Shown here: piece after piece, positions 8,201 to 17,131 of the stretch | How positions within the stretch are numbered: position 1 is the stretch's first letter | Layout: each line of letters begins with the position of its first letter | Source: Candidatus Rifleibacteriota bacterium | GTDB lineage: Bacteria > Riflebacteria > Ozemobacteria > Ozemobacterales > Ozemobacteraceae | Length of the DNA: 58,992 bases | Direction of reading: 5' to 3' | Assembly: GCA_029565415.1 (NCBI GenBank) | Contig: JAKQOH010000070.1 | Location: 1-58,992 of the forward strand | Translations under genes and position numbers: made by a program | The notes under the pieces: generated by a model | Database searches by the model: none | The model's input: only the letters and a program-made list of their open reading frames with translations | Told to the model about the DNA's origin: nothing

Positions 8201-10502
8201 ACCGTATTCCCAGCTCGGTGACCGCCTCCCGCGTGACGGGAGCTTCGTGGGACTCACGATCGACGATTACACCTACCTCAAGGATCTGGGAATTCCCGAG
8301 CCCGATCCTTCCCGGTGGTTCCCGCCTCTCGGCGTCACGTTCGTCTCGGCCTCCTGCACGGCACAGGTCGAACGGGAGCGGGTGAACCTGTCTCTGCGCC
8401 TCGAAGTCCAGCTTCACGGCAAGGGATACAAGCAGATCGAGTTTCCCACCGATGGGGTTGGTGTGCGATCCCTGACGATCGAGGGGGTGCCGGCGCTTCT
8501 CGCCGCCGATGCGCTCCGGCCAGGCCCCCGCCGGGACGACGTCTCCCAGATCGCCCAGCAGGTGCAACAGGCGCCCTCCCCGATGCAGCAGCAGATGCTG
8601 ATGAACAACGCCGTTCCCGGGTTCGTCCAGGCCGATCGCCGGCCGGCCATCCTGACCGACCGGGAAGGCCGGGTCGTCATCGAGGCCCGGCTGGTGAAAG
8701 ATCTCACCTCGCGCACCCGCACCGATACCGGCGTCGACGGATTCCGCCTGCCGCTGCCCACCTACGGCCCGGCGCAGTTCGAACTGATCCTTGATCGACC
8801 GGACCAGGCGATCGACATCCAGCCGGCCGTCGTGCTCGAACGCGGCGAAACGGCCGGGAAAAGCTGGATCAAAGCCATCCTCCAGCCGGCCCCCGCCATC
8901 CAGGTCGAGTGGCGCAACCGGGCTTCGCAGGCCGTCCCCGGCCACCAGACGGCATCGGCTCCCGCCGTCCTCCCGGCGCCCGGCGTGGCACGCATCGCGG
9001 TAGACCATGAGATGCTGTTCACCGTTTCCGAAGGTGTGATCGCCGCGAATGATCTCGTGCGGCTCCAGATCGACCAGAATCCGGCCGGAGAGTTCCTGTT
9101 CGAGATCCCCGCCGGCGCCGACGTGCTTGAAGTATCGGGCGGCGATGTCGCGAGCTGGATCTGCCTGCCCCGGGGCGCAGCCCAGGAGCTCCGGGTGCAG
9201 CTGAACGCGCGCCGGATGAACCAGGTGGAGCTGCGGATCGCGATGGAACGCCAGACCCCCGAGATCAACGGCAGGTTCGCCCTGGATCTGCCCCGGCTGC
9301 GCAGCGCCGGCTCCCGCTCCCGCATCGACCGCCAGAACGGCTTTTTCGGCGTCGAGGTGCGGGGCGGCCTCGAGGTGCAGGTCGATCACTCCCCTGAAGC
9401 GACCGGCATCGACGCCTCGGAACTGCCCGAAAACCTCTCCGCGCAGGCCCGGGGCTTCATCGCCCAGGCGTTCAAATACCAGAAAGACGCGACGGCGACC
9501 GTCACCGTCACCAAACATCGCAACATCGAGGTCAGCACGGCCCAGATCGATGCGGCCTCGGCCCGCACCGTGCTGAATGCCGAAGGCGAGGCGCTCACCC
9601 GGCTCGACCTGATGATCCGGAACAACAACAACCAGTTCCTCGTGCTGCGAGCAGTACCCGAGCGGCTGAAGCTGCTGGCCCTGCTGGTCAACGGGGAGGC
9701 GATGAAACCCGGTCGCAGCGCGGAAGGCGACATCTCGGTGCCGCTGATCCGCTCGCCGCGGTCGGGAAAGGCCTATACGCCCTTCACGGTCACCCTGTTC
9801 TTCCGGGAACGGCTCGGCAGGCTCGCAGGGCGCGGCCGGCTCGATCTCGTCCTGCCCCAGTTGTCTCTCGACGTCAGCAAGATGAACTGGGTCGTCGGGG
9901 TCCCCGAAGGCTTCTTCCTGGCACGCCGCGGAGGCGAGTTCCAGCTCGGCAGCGCCTATCTCCCCTCCTTCCCCGCGCCGGTGTCCCCCGACCGGTTCGC
10001 CGCCCGGCGGATGTCGAACGTGGTGTCCCAGAACATGCCCCGCGGCATGGGCACGACCGGGACGCCCACTTCGGCCGGCCTTCTGCCGGTGATCCCCAGC
10101 CTCCCCGAGGCGGGCGAGGAGCTGACGTTCAACCGCAAACTGATCACCACGGGAAGCCGCGCTCCCCGGCTGCTTCTTCTCTACGCACGGGAATCCGGCC
10201 TGGATCTGTGGATGACAGCCGTGATCCTGCTGACCGGCCTGTTCGTCAGTTCGATCCTGCATCTGGCAGGCTTGGGCAGAATGAGACCCGCCGGCATGCG
10301 TCTGGCGCTTCTCGCCCTCGTCGGCATCGTCGTCCTTGGCGCACGAAGCCTGTTCGCGTATGACCTTCCCTGGGTCGGGAGGCTCGCCGATGCGCTGGTG
10401 CTGGGCATCGGAACCGGCTTCGCCATCGCCCTGCTCTGGTGGCTGATGAAGCCGGCGGAAGCTTCCGACAGCCAGGAAATACCCCCGGCAACGCAGGCCT
10501 GA
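5271..10502 (+). CDS. Giant duplicated membrane protein with two large exported domains
   Basis: A 1743-residue protein, unrecognised as a whole. Residues 1-32 are a signal peptide (cleavage near PAPAQ). A beta-rich exported domain (about 35-660) is followed by several membrane segments (about 668-690, 700-722, 850-905, 910-930, 940-960). The last of these looks like a second, internal signal peptide ending in LPAFAG. A second exported domain (about 965-1640) follows, then three more membrane segments (about 1645-1724). The two exported domains share sequence: GYIGIEARTTIEI and DVSDLPAELTGLAKR in the first match GFFGVEVRGGLEV and DASELPENLSAQARG in the second. LDMILKNNGAQYL likewise matches LDLMIRNNNNQFL. 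This shows internal duplication or fusion of two paralogues. It has its own promoter and terminator. Function unknown; a cell-envelope role is likely. Confidence 0.85.
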   Translation: MPHFRSLITSRLPMFVVVLALLVSLATPAPAQPVSPGLPAVASAPAGKVSERVRYIPFDDTKQLFEQNPRFLLLPRNTYEELRNAKEAFLARHPSSPLPRLDVDFVFGGADYRIVVRNRVAHVEGRILFEMPNSRWATLQLPGGDLGFDGVTLDGKPAGIAPTPFAGIQDEAAPRGQVDLLQKRFNAVRSLRPAGAQGPSSRRQPQNNDFILALEGPGSHELRFSFFCPQIDDPERNEVTFRIPRVPTNEIRVTVDSPAQFGEIDRAEGLEQGVTQDGTWFSGILGPTDRCTIRWAPSTAPTAEPETPPEAASSPAPLPQAARVEAPPRYFGETQVLHSIGEGFVRSETRLDLNILRSPTDQVTLLIPSGTELLDLRGDRLAGHELEIGTQTRLICRFTSQVKGAVSLELTTETRMTDVAQLLSLPVTRVLGAERDQGYIGIEARTTIEIRKTASLAMLPKVTAVDVSDLPAELTGLAKRPILLAFRYLEPPLDPPLELDVLRHADVPVLNAVIDAVTGTTVLTNDGSSVTCLDMILKNNGAQYLEARTASGTEILATAIDGAPVIASTRGSDTCLIPIGTGVAAAAGKNGFPVRLVYKLPAPASGLWYRMNAALPALGFDIMRLDWRIYAPDRYDLLAFASNLDTPFRRLRLSPLEFIGELMQLAQTGEVLLLVAFILGFYLLWNRIRGVLTDDGISWKRLGIIMFVIFGFIFLASVSGPMIGSITDQGTRNFAAPPMIRVDEEMDSAGSAEPAPESKLVDSLEDSMNEAQDMAFEKGRPEMRAKKQMGAPLGAPSAPRPVSKLLRKPSSGRDIGALPVDMQIPTGGSSVTVFRTHLPAGEIGRFRGIIFWEPLRTALEAGAWLIGFVFAILLWLAARGQRIWLAGASFLVLFAGTALLEQGLPGIQSGIWKSLFLFLILFLAGRKLIAFRRAGASPETPLLIVLVLLFSSGSLPAFAGTTPEADPRVEKTVDLYVPYSQLGDRLPRDGSFVGLTIDDYTYLKDLGIPEPDPSRWFPPLGVTFVSASCTAQVERERVNLSLRLEVQLHGKGYKQIEFPTDGVGVRSLTIEGVPALLAADALRPGPRRDDVSQIAQQVQQAPSPMQQQMLMNNAVPGFVQADRRPAILTDREGRVVIEARLVKDLTSRTRTDTGVDGFRLPLPTYGPAQFELILDRPDQAIDIQPAVVLERGETAGKSWIKAILQPAPAIQVEWRNRASQAVPGHQTASAPAVLPAPGVARIAVDHEMLFTVSEGVIAANDLVRLQIDQNPAGEFLFEIPAGADVLEVSGGDVASWICLPRGAAQELRVQLNARRMNQVELRIAMERQTPEINGRFALDLPRLRSAGSRSRIDRQNGFFGVEVRGGLEVQVDHSPEATGIDASELPENLSAQARGFIAQAFKYQKDATATVTVTKHRNIEVSTAQIDAASARTVLNAEGEALTRLDLMIRNNNNQFLVLRAVPERLKLLALLVNGEAMKPGRSAEGDISVPLIRSPRSGKAYTPFTVTLFFRERLGRLAGRGRLDLVLPQLSLDVSKMNWVVGVPEGFFLARRGGEFQLGSAYLPSFPAPVSPDRFAARRMSNVVSQNMPRGMGTTGTPTSAGLLPVIPSLPEAGEELTFNRKLITTGSRAPRLLLLYARESGLDLWMTAVILLTGLFVSSILHLAGLGRMRPAGMRLALLALVGIVVLGARSLFAYDLPWVGRLADALVLGIGTGFAIALLWWLMKPAEASDSQEIPPATQA

Positions 10503-10513
10503 TTCCGCAACGT

Positions 10514-10545
10514 CTCCCCCGGCATCCGAGCCGGGGGAGTTTTTC
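10514..10545 (+). terminator. Rho-independent terminator after the giant membrane protein
   Basis: A 10-bp perfect stem (CTCCCCCGGC with GCCGGGGGAG) with a 6-base loop is followed by TTTTTCT. It lies 11 bases after the stop codon. Confidence 0.9.
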
Positions 10546-10579
10546 TATATGCATTTTTATTCTACCGATGAAAAGGGGG

Positions 10580-10608
10580 TTGCCACCGGGGCCGCGGTGA
10601 GGTAGACT
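10580..10608 (+). promoter_or_regulatory. Sigma-70 promoter for pckA
   Basis: TTGCCA and TAGACT are separated by 17 bases. Predicted transcription starts near 10615, leaving a 37-base leader with AAAGGAG just before the pckA ATG. Confidence 0.65.
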
Positions 10609-10651
10609 TGTCGAAAACAGCGCCCCGCGCGGGCGCCACGAGGAAAGGAGC

Positions 10652-12259
10652 ATGAAGACGATGCCTGCGTCAGAATGCGTCAAGTATCTCGGCCTCACCG
10701 GCCTCAAAGCGGTCTACCGGAACCTCCCCCCGGCCGCCCTGATCGAGGAGGCTCTGTCCCGCGGCGAGGGCACTCTCGCGGACAACGGAGCTCTCGTCGT
10801 GCGAACCGGCAATCCGTCCGGCAGATCCCCGAACAATCGGTTTGTCGTCGAAACGCCCGAACACAAGGACATCTGGTGGGGTCCGGTCAACAAACAGCTC
10901 TCCCCCGACAACTGGAACCGCCTGATGACGCTCGCCCGCGGCTATCTGCAGAACCGCGATGCGTTCGTGTTCGACGGCTTTGCCGGCGCCGACCCGAAAT
11001 ACCGGCTCCAGGTGCGGGTCGTGACCGAGCGGGCCTGGCACAACCTGTTCGCCCGCACCCTGTTCATCCGGCCCCGGCAGCAGGACAAGATCAACGAGAC
11101 GCCCGACTTCACCGTCCTGAACATCTGCGGCATGCACGCCCCGGATTTCAAGGCCATGGGGCTGAACTCCGGGATCTTCATCGTCCTCAACTTCGCCGAG
11201 CGGATCATCCTCATCGGCGGTACCAACTACGCCGGCGAGATCAAGAAGAGCATCTTCGCCGTCATGAACTACCTGCTGCCCAAGCGCGGCGTTTTCCCGA
11301 TGCACTGCTCGGCCAACGTCGGCGCGGACGGCAACACGGCGCTGTTCTTCGGCCTTTCCGGCACCGGCAAGACGACCCTCTCGGCCGATCCGGCCCGCCA
11401 GCTCATCGGGGATGACGAACACGGCTGGAGCGACAACGGCATTTTCAACTTCGAGGGCGGCTGCTACGCGAAGTGCATCAAGCTTTCCCGGGAAAACGAG
11501 CCCCAGATCTTCAACGCCATCCGGTTCGGCTCGGTGCTCGAGAACGTCGTGATCGACGATCTGCACCGGCCCGACTATGACGACGGCTCGCTCACCGAGA
11601 ACACGCGCGCGACCTACCCCGTGACCCACATCGACAACTGCATCCTCGAGGGCGTCGGCGGCCATCCCCGCAACGTGTTCTTCCTCGCGGCGGATGCCTT
11701 CGGCGTTCTGCCCCCGATCGCTCGCCTCTCGGCCGAGCAGGCGATGTACCATTTCCTCTCCGGCTACACCTCGAAACTGGCCGGCACGGAAGCGGGGATC
11801 ACCGAGCCGACGACGACCTTCTCGGCCTGCTTCGGCGCCCCCTTCCTCGTGCATCACCCCTTCACCTACGCCCAGATGCTCGGCGAGGCGATGAAAAAGC
11901 ACGGCACCCGCATCTGGCTCGTGAACACCGGCTGGTCCAGCGGCGCCTACGGCGTCGGCAAGCGGATGAAGATTGCCTACACCCGCGCCCTGCTGACGGC
12001 GGCCCTCGACGGCTCCCTCGACAAGGTGAAGTTCGCGGCCGATCCCGTGTTCGGCGTCCAGGTGCCCCAGGAGTGCCCCGGCGTGCCCGCGGAAATCCTG
12101 ACCCCCAAAAACGCCTGGGCCGACAAGGCCGCCTACGACCGCACGGCCGAGGATCTCGCCCGGCGCTTCGCCGAGAACTTCACCTCGTTCTCGGACCGCG
12201 TCTCTCCCGAAGTCATCAAGGCCGGCCCCGTCGTCCGGAACTCGGCTGCCGCGATCTGA
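10652..12259 (+). CDS. pckA: Phosphoenolpyruvate carboxykinase (ATP)
   Basis: A 535-residue ATP-type PEP carboxykinase, the usual length for the family. It interconverts oxaloacetate + ATP with PEP + CO2 + ADP, the entry step of gluconeogenesis or, in fermenters, a CO2-fixing route. The kinase-1a P-loop GLSGTGKTTLSAD is at about residues 234-246, kinase-2 DDEHGW at about 254-259. FEGGCYAK (about 268-275) supplies further active-site contacts. NTGWSSGAYGVGKR (about 425-438) and the PEP-side residues FVFDGFAG (about 107-114) are intact. AAAGGAG upstream supports the ATG at 10652. It has its own promoter and a terminator shared with convergent clpX, so it is transcribed alone. Confidence 0.96.
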   Translation: MKTMPASECVKYLGLTGLKAVYRNLPPAALIEEALSRGEGTLADNGALVVRTGNPSGRSPNNRFVVETPEHKDIWWGPVNKQLSPDNWNRLMTLARGYLQNRDAFVFDGFAGADPKYRLQVRVVTERAWHNLFARTLFIRPRQQDKINETPDFTVLNICGMHAPDFKAMGLNSGIFIVLNFAERIILIGGTNYAGEIKKSIFAVMNYLLPKRGVFPMHCSANVGADGNTALFFGLSGTGKTTLSADPARQLIGDDEHGWSDNGIFNFEGGCYAKCIKLSRENEPQIFNAIRFGSVLENVVIDDLHRPDYDDGSLTENTRATYPVTHIDNCILEGVGGHPRNVFFLAADAFGVLPPIARLSAEQAMYHFLSGYTSKLAGTEAGITEPTTTFSACFGAPFLVHHPFTYAQMLGEAMKKHGTRIWLVNTGWSSGAYGVGKRMKIAYTRALLTAALDGSLDKVKFAADPVFGVQVPQECPGVPAEILTPKNAWADKAAYDRTAEDLARRFAENFTSFSDRVSPEVIKAGPVVRNSAAAI

Positions 12260-12279
12260 GCCAAACCCGGTCTCAAGAA

Positions 12280-12312
12280 AATACCCCCGGAAATATCCGG
12301 GGGTATTTTTTA
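12280..12312. terminator. Bidirectional terminator between pckA and clpX
   Basis: The 10-bp stem ATACCCCCGG/CCGGGGGTAT with a 6-base loop is flanked by A-rich sequence on the left and TTTTTTA on the right, so it can end transcripts from both convergent genes. Confidence 0.88.
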
Positions 12313-12340
12313 TATGTTCGGGAACAGGGATCGTCGGGGC

Positions 12341-13654
12341 TCAGGCGGGCACGGCCTCGGTCGCGGGGGTTGGCTGACGCTCGGCGGCGTCGGCAGCGGT
12401 TTCGAGCATGCGGGCATGCTCCTCGGCCAGGTTCGACAACTGGCGATCGACATAGGAGCGGTCGATGACGAGCTTGTCGATGCCCTGTTCGCGAAGGGCA
12501 AACATGTCGTTGCGCAGCACCTTCTCGAACACGGCGCGCAGGCCGCGGGCGCCGGTCTTCCGGGCGAGGGCCTCGTCGACGATCCGTTCGAGGCCGTCGT
12601 CGGTGAAGTTCAGGGCACAACCGTCCATCTCGCACAGCTTCGAGAACTGGCGAACGATGGCGTTCTTCGGTTCCCGCAGGATGCGCATGAAATCGGCCCG
12701 GCCGAGTCCGTCGAGGGCAACCCGCACCGGCAGGCGACCGATGAACTCGGGAATGAAGCCAAACTGGAGCAGATCCTCGGTGTCGACCGAGTGGAACAGC
12801 TTGTGATCTTCGAGGTCCTTCGGCCGCGGATCGGCGTTGAACCCGATCGACGAATCGCGGTGGAGCCGCTTGCCGATGATCTTCTCGAGACCGTTGAACG
12901 CACCGCCGCAGATGAAGAGGATATGCCGAGTGTCCATCTTCACGACCTGCTGCGACATCGGGTTCTTGCGGCCGGCCGTCAGGGGAACGTTGGCCACGGT
13001 GCCCTCGATCAGCTTCAGAAATGCCTGCTGGACGCCTTCCCCGGAAACGTCGCGGGAGATCGAGACGTTGTTCGAGGTCTTGGCCTTTTTGTCGATCTCG
13101 TCGAGGTAGACGATGCCGCGCTGGGCGTCGTCGACTTCGTAGTTCGCATCGATGAGCAGCGAGAGCAGCACGTTTTCGACATCATCGCCGACGTAGCCGG
13201 CCTCGGTGTAGCTCGTGCAGTCGCCGATCGCAAACGGGACTTTCAGGAGCTTCGAAAGCGTGCGGGCAAGCAGGGTCTTGCCGCTTCCCGTCGGACCGAC
13301 GAGAAGGATGTTCGATTTTTCGAACTCGACATCCGTCGCATCGATCATCGAAAGGATCTTGTAGTGATTATATACGGCAAGAGATAATACTTTCTTCGCC
13401 GCATCCTGGCCGATCACGTATTCCGAGAGGCCGTCGTAGATCTTCCGGGGGGTATACTCCGTGAGGATCGCCTTGAGATCGACCTTGCCGGCCGTCGCGC
13501 CCTTTTTGACGGGGTCCCGGTCGCTGGCGTTCTTCCGCTTGAAGATATCCTCGGCCGTCTCGACGCAGGTCTTGCACAGCAGCATCCCATCCCGGTTCTG
13601 GACGAATTCGCCGCCCCGCCGGAGGTCTTTGCCACAGAAAACGCAGTAACTCAT
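12341..13654 (-). CDS. clpX: ClpX, ATPase subunit of the Clp protease
   Basis: A 437-residue AAA+ unfoldase. It begins with the ClpX zinc-binding domain (CVFCG and CKTC, residues 4-36). The Walker A motif is GPTGSGKT (about 119-126), Walker B is VYLDEID (about 182-188), and a sensor/arginine-finger region and D2 small domain follow (KTGARGLRA). The IGF tripeptide in SSIGFNADP is the loop that docks on ClpP, so the protein should work with ClpP, although clpP is not in this window. The start at 13654 (MSYCVFCG) fits the family; an ATG nine codons upstream adds unrelated residues. The C-terminal tail is rich in Ala, Pro and Thr. Transcription is alone, from an extended -10 promoter. Confidence 0.95.
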   Translation of the reverse strand: MSYCVFCGKDLRRGGEFVQNRDGMLLCKTCVETAEDIFKRKNASDRDPVKKGATAGKVDLKAILTEYTPRKIYDGLSEYVIGQDAAKKVLSLAVYNHYKILSMIDATDVEFEKSNILLVGPTGSGKTLLARTLSKLLKVPFAIGDCTSYTEAGYVGDDVENVLLSLLIDANYEVDDAQRGIVYLDEIDKKAKTSNNVSISRDVSGEGVQQAFLKLIEGTVANVPLTAGRKNPMSQQVVKMDTRHILFICGGAFNGLEKIIGKRLHRDSSIGFNADPRPKDLEDHKLFHSVDTEDLLQFGFIPEFIGRLPVRVALDGLGRADFMRILREPKNAIVRQFSKLCEMDGCALNFTDDGLERIVDEALARKTGARGLRAVFEKVLRNDMFALREQGIDKLVIDRSYVDRQLSNLAEEHARMLETAADAAERQPTPATEAVPA

Positions 13655-13712
13655 CGTTGGTTCACATCCTTCTCGGGGCACCCGGGCCCCGACATCCAGA
13701 AATCAGAAGAAT

Positions 13713-13718
13713 ATTCTA
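13713..13718 (-). promoter_or_regulatory. Extended -10 element for clpX
   Basis: On the minus strand the sequence TGATAGAAT matches an extended -10 box (TG-n-TAnnnT). No good -35 box is seen. The leader would be about 50 bases. Confidence 0.5.
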
Positions 13719-13765
13719 TCACAGTTTTCCCGGTACAGAAAGACGCCGGCATCGGTTGCCAATCT

Positions 13766-13803
13766 AAAAAAACACCGGAAGGCCGTAGCCCTCCGGTGTT
13801 TTG
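13766..13803 (-). terminator. Rho-independent terminator after the metalloprotease gene
   Basis: Read on the minus strand, AACACCGGAGGG pairs with CTTCCGGTGTT and is followed by seven T. It separates the metalloprotease gene from clpX, which lies downstream on the same strand. Confidence 0.85.
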
Positions 13804-13819
13804 GGGAATCGCGGAGCGA

Positions 13820-15457
13820 TTACTCGCCGTGCACTTCGTTGAAGCGGGCGGCGCTCTTGATCTGCTCGCCGGTCAGGACGGTGGGGTCACCGGCCTTGGT
13901 GATGCCGCGCTTGTTGAACACTTCGCGGATCTTGTCGGCATACTTGCCACCGAAGTTGTTCTTGTCGGAGGTGAAGATGGCGTTGGCGCCGTCGATGAAC
14001 TTCGGGCTGCCGGCCTTCAGGTAGTAGAAGCTCTTGTGGATGAGCAGGTCGGCGACTTCGGCGCCCAGGGCGGTGCGGAGATCCCAGAGGATGGCGCCCC
14101 AGATGCGGCCGTCGGCATGCACTTCACCCTCGATGTCCTCGGGGTAGTGCATGTTGTTGGTGAGGATGCGGAGGTAGGGCTTGCCCATCTTCTTCATGAC
14201 ATACTCGCCGACCTTGTCGTCGTTGGAGATTGTGCAGGCGAAGTAGTCCGCCTGGCCTTCGTTCATGGCGCCGGATTCGGCGCTGTAGTTCAGGCGCACG
14301 ATCTGGGCGATGTGAGCGTGAGAATACTCGTGCCAGGCGACGCTCTCTTCCTTGGCGAGGTCGTTCAGCTTGTTGCCGTCGCCGAAAGCCATCGCGTTTT
14401 CCATCGGAGAGAAGTAGGCGTTGTCGTACTTGTCGCCGACGTGGACGGTGGCCTTGATGGCCCAGTCGAGTTTGTCGTAGCCCATCTTCTTGAAGAAGTC
14501 ATGAACGGTGTTGATGTAGTAGTAGATATTGACTTCGTCGAAGTGGGTGTTGTCCGGATCGTAGACGTGCTCGTCGTTCTCGTTCACCGAGCCGGCGGTG
14601 TCCTCGTTCACGGCCTTGCAGTAGAGACCTTCGAGACCGTGGCTGGTCAGGTTGTGGAGAGCCTCGACGGTGGCGGGGCCGGCATTCGGATGGTTCACGA
14701 ACACGCTGCCCTTGCCGGTATTGGCGCGGGAGAAGGTGAGCTGGTTGATGCGGCTGATTTCTTTGCCGTTGTCGGCGTCGATCAGGATTTCCCAGTCGCC
14801 CAGGGGCTCGAGGGCGCTCATTTTCACGAGATACGCCATGCGGCCGTTATCCTTCTCGGGGTGAACGACCATCTCGGCCTTGGCCACGCCGCGGATCTTC
14901 TTGATGTTGAGGGCGCGCTTGGCGGCGGCCAGAGCATCCTGGCGGCTGATGGTGATCTGGTTGGTGATCTCGTTGATGGTGGGGAAGGAGCCGTTCGACA
15001 GCTGGACGCGCTTGTCCTTGCCGATGTGAACGGAAACCTGCGCCTCATGAACCGGAACGCCGTCGACGTTCATCTGGAAGGCCACATGCGTGGCACCGGC
15101 GGCTTCCTCGTTGCGGACCATCTTGAGCATGCTGTCGTCCTTCACTTCGGGAAGGTTGAACAGCTTCGCGTTGCGCTGGATATACCGCTTGGCGGCAAGG
15201 GCCATATCGCCGCTCAGGGGCTCGGAGAGCTCACCGCGGAGGCTTCCCAGACGCTGACCGTCTTCGGTGGCGACCAGGAGGTCGATATTCTTGATATCGG
15301 AGCTGCGGGAGGTCACCGCGCGGATCAGCTTCTCGGAAATGGCGACCGGGCCGCGGCGAACCGGCTTCACATTCGTCTGCGTGGGCGACACGTCAAACGC
15401 AAAAGCCGATGCGGTACAAAAGACCGACAGGGCAACAAGCGAAACAAACCTCTTCAT
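13820..15457 (-). CDS. Secreted zinc metallopeptidase, M4/M36 type
   Basis: A 545-residue exported protease. Residues 1-21 are a signal peptide (VALSVFCTASAFAF). The propeptide carries an FTP-type inhibitory domain (around HVAFQMNVDGVPVHEAQV) and a PepSY-like region (ISRQDALAAAKRALN). The catalytic domain has the zinc motif HEYSH with the third ligand Glu in NEGQADYF. EVHADGRIWGAILWD, downstream, places a His like the transition-state His of this clan but reads more like M36 fungalysin than thermolysin. Assignment between M4 and M36 is therefore left open. The start at 15457 is preferred over an ATG six bases upstream because the GGGGAG site would be too close to the first one. It is monocistronic. 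Confidence 0.88.
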   Translation of the reverse strand: MKRFVSLVALSVFCTASAFAFDVSPTQTNVKPVRRGPVAISEKLIRAVTSRSSDIKNIDLLVATEDGQRLGSLRGELSEPLSGDMALAAKRYIQRNAKLFNLPEVKDDSMLKMVRNEEAAGATHVAFQMNVDGVPVHEAQVSVHIGKDKRVQLSNGSFPTINEITNQITISRQDALAAAKRALNIKKIRGVAKAEMVVHPEKDNGRMAYLVKMSALEPLGDWEILIDADNGKEISRINQLTFSRANTGKGSVFVNHPNAGPATVEALHNLTSHGLEGLYCKAVNEDTAGSVNENDEHVYDPDNTHFDEVNIYYYINTVHDFFKKMGYDKLDWAIKATVHVGDKYDNAYFSPMENAMAFGDGNKLNDLAKEESVAWHEYSHAHIAQIVRLNYSAESGAMNEGQADYFACTISNDDKVGEYVMKKMGKPYLRILTNNMHYPEDIEGEVHADGRIWGAILWDLRTALGAEVADLLIHKSFYYLKAGSPKFIDGANAIFTSDKNNFGGKYADKIREVFNKRGITKAGDPTVLTGEQIKSAARFNEVHGE

Positions 15458-15498
15458 CAACATACTCCCCTTTTCTCAAATTCGGACGAAGATAAACA

Positions 15499-15527
15499 AT
15501 CTTAGCATGAGGGTACGGAACCCGCAA
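15499..15527 (-). promoter_or_regulatory. Sigma-70 promoter for the metallopeptidase gene
   Basis: On the minus strand TTGCGG and TAAGAT are 17 bases apart, with TG one base before the -10 box. The leader is about 35 bases and contains GGGGAG. Confidence 0.6.
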
Positions 15528-15564
15528 GTCCCCCTACGATGTGCTTGTATCGCAATGTCCTTGT

Positions 15565-15590
15565 TGGGGCGGGTTCGAAACTCGCCCCTA
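15565..15590. repeat. Small palindrome of the GGGTT/AACCC type
   Basis: GGGGCGGGTT pairs with AACTCGCCCC around a 3-base loop, in a gene-free stretch between the protease promoter and the tRNA terminator. Related short palindromes (CCGGGTTGA-nn-AACCCG core) occur near 691-708 and 41801-41817. Confidence 0.5.
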
Positions 15591-15651
15591 CAGAACAACT
15601 GGTTGGAAAATCGGCGGGCACATCGCGATGCGCAAGATATGCCATAAAGGG

Positions 15652-15684
15652 AAACCGCCATCGATGGACAATCGATGGCGGTTT
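15652..15684 (-). terminator. Terminator of the tRNA transcript
   Basis: A perfect 14-bp inverted repeat (AAACCGCCATCGAT with ATCGATGGCGGTTT, loop of 5) lies 10 bases downstream of the tRNA-Glu 3' end. The T tract on the minus strand is short (TTT CCC TTT). Confidence 0.7.
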
Positions 15685-15693
15685 GTATAAGGG

Positions 15694-15766
15694 CGCCCCC
15701 AGAGGGATTCGAACCCTCGCCGCAGCCTTGAAAGGGCTGTGTCCTGGGCCGCTAGACGATGGGGGC
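15694..15766 (-). tRNA. tRNA-Glu (anticodon TTC)
   Basis: A full 73-base cloverleaf on the minus strand: 7-bp acceptor GCCCCCA/TGGGGGC, D arm ATCGTCTAG, anticodon loop CTTTCAA in a stem ending GCC/GGC, and T arm GAGGGTTCGAATCCCTC. The anticodon is TTC. The discriminator is G and no CCA is encoded, so the 3' end must be added enzymatically. Confidence 0.95.
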
Positions 15767-15788
15767 TTAGGACATCATTCGGCAGGTG

Positions 15789-15861
15789 TGGGCCCAGCAG
15801 GAGTCGAACCTGCGACCAGCCGGTTATGAGCCGGCAGCTCTAACCACTGAGCTATAGGCCC
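15789..15861 (-). tRNA. tRNA with anticodon CAT, probably tRNA-Ile2 (lysidine type)
   Basis: A 73-base cloverleaf with acceptor GGGCCTA/TGGGCCC (one G-U pair), D arm GCTCAGTGGTTAGAGC, anticodon loop CTCATAA and T arm GCAGGTTCGACTCCTGC. The body resembles E. coli ileX (same D loop, TGGTCGC variable region), so the C34 is probably modified to lysidine and the tRNA reads AUA. An elongator Met tRNA cannot be excluded. CCA is not encoded. It is transcribed with tRNA-Glu. Confidence 0.9.
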
Positions 15862-15874
15862 TTGAAGCGTAATG

Positions 15875-15903
15875 ATTGTATCACACCACGCCGGCGAATG
15901 CAA
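15875..15903 (-). promoter_or_regulatory. Sigma-70 promoter for the two tRNAs
   Basis: On the minus strand TTGCAT and TACAAT are 17 bases apart. The predicted start near 15868 is a few bases before the first tRNA, just after the rpoD stop codon. Confidence 0.75.
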
Positions 15904-15906
15904 GCG

Positions 15907-17121
<1,215 letters not shown>

Positions 17122-17131
17122 GTCTTTGTCC

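Noticed and set aside
13796..15505. Plus-strand open frame of 569 codons opposite the metalloprotease, with many Val/Leu/Asp runs
   Set aside because: Antisense shadow of the protease gene; it begins within the terminator hairpin.
15464..15693. Small open frames near the tRNA genes
   Set aside because: They are short, overlap the promoter, palindrome and terminator, and have no ribosome-binding sites.
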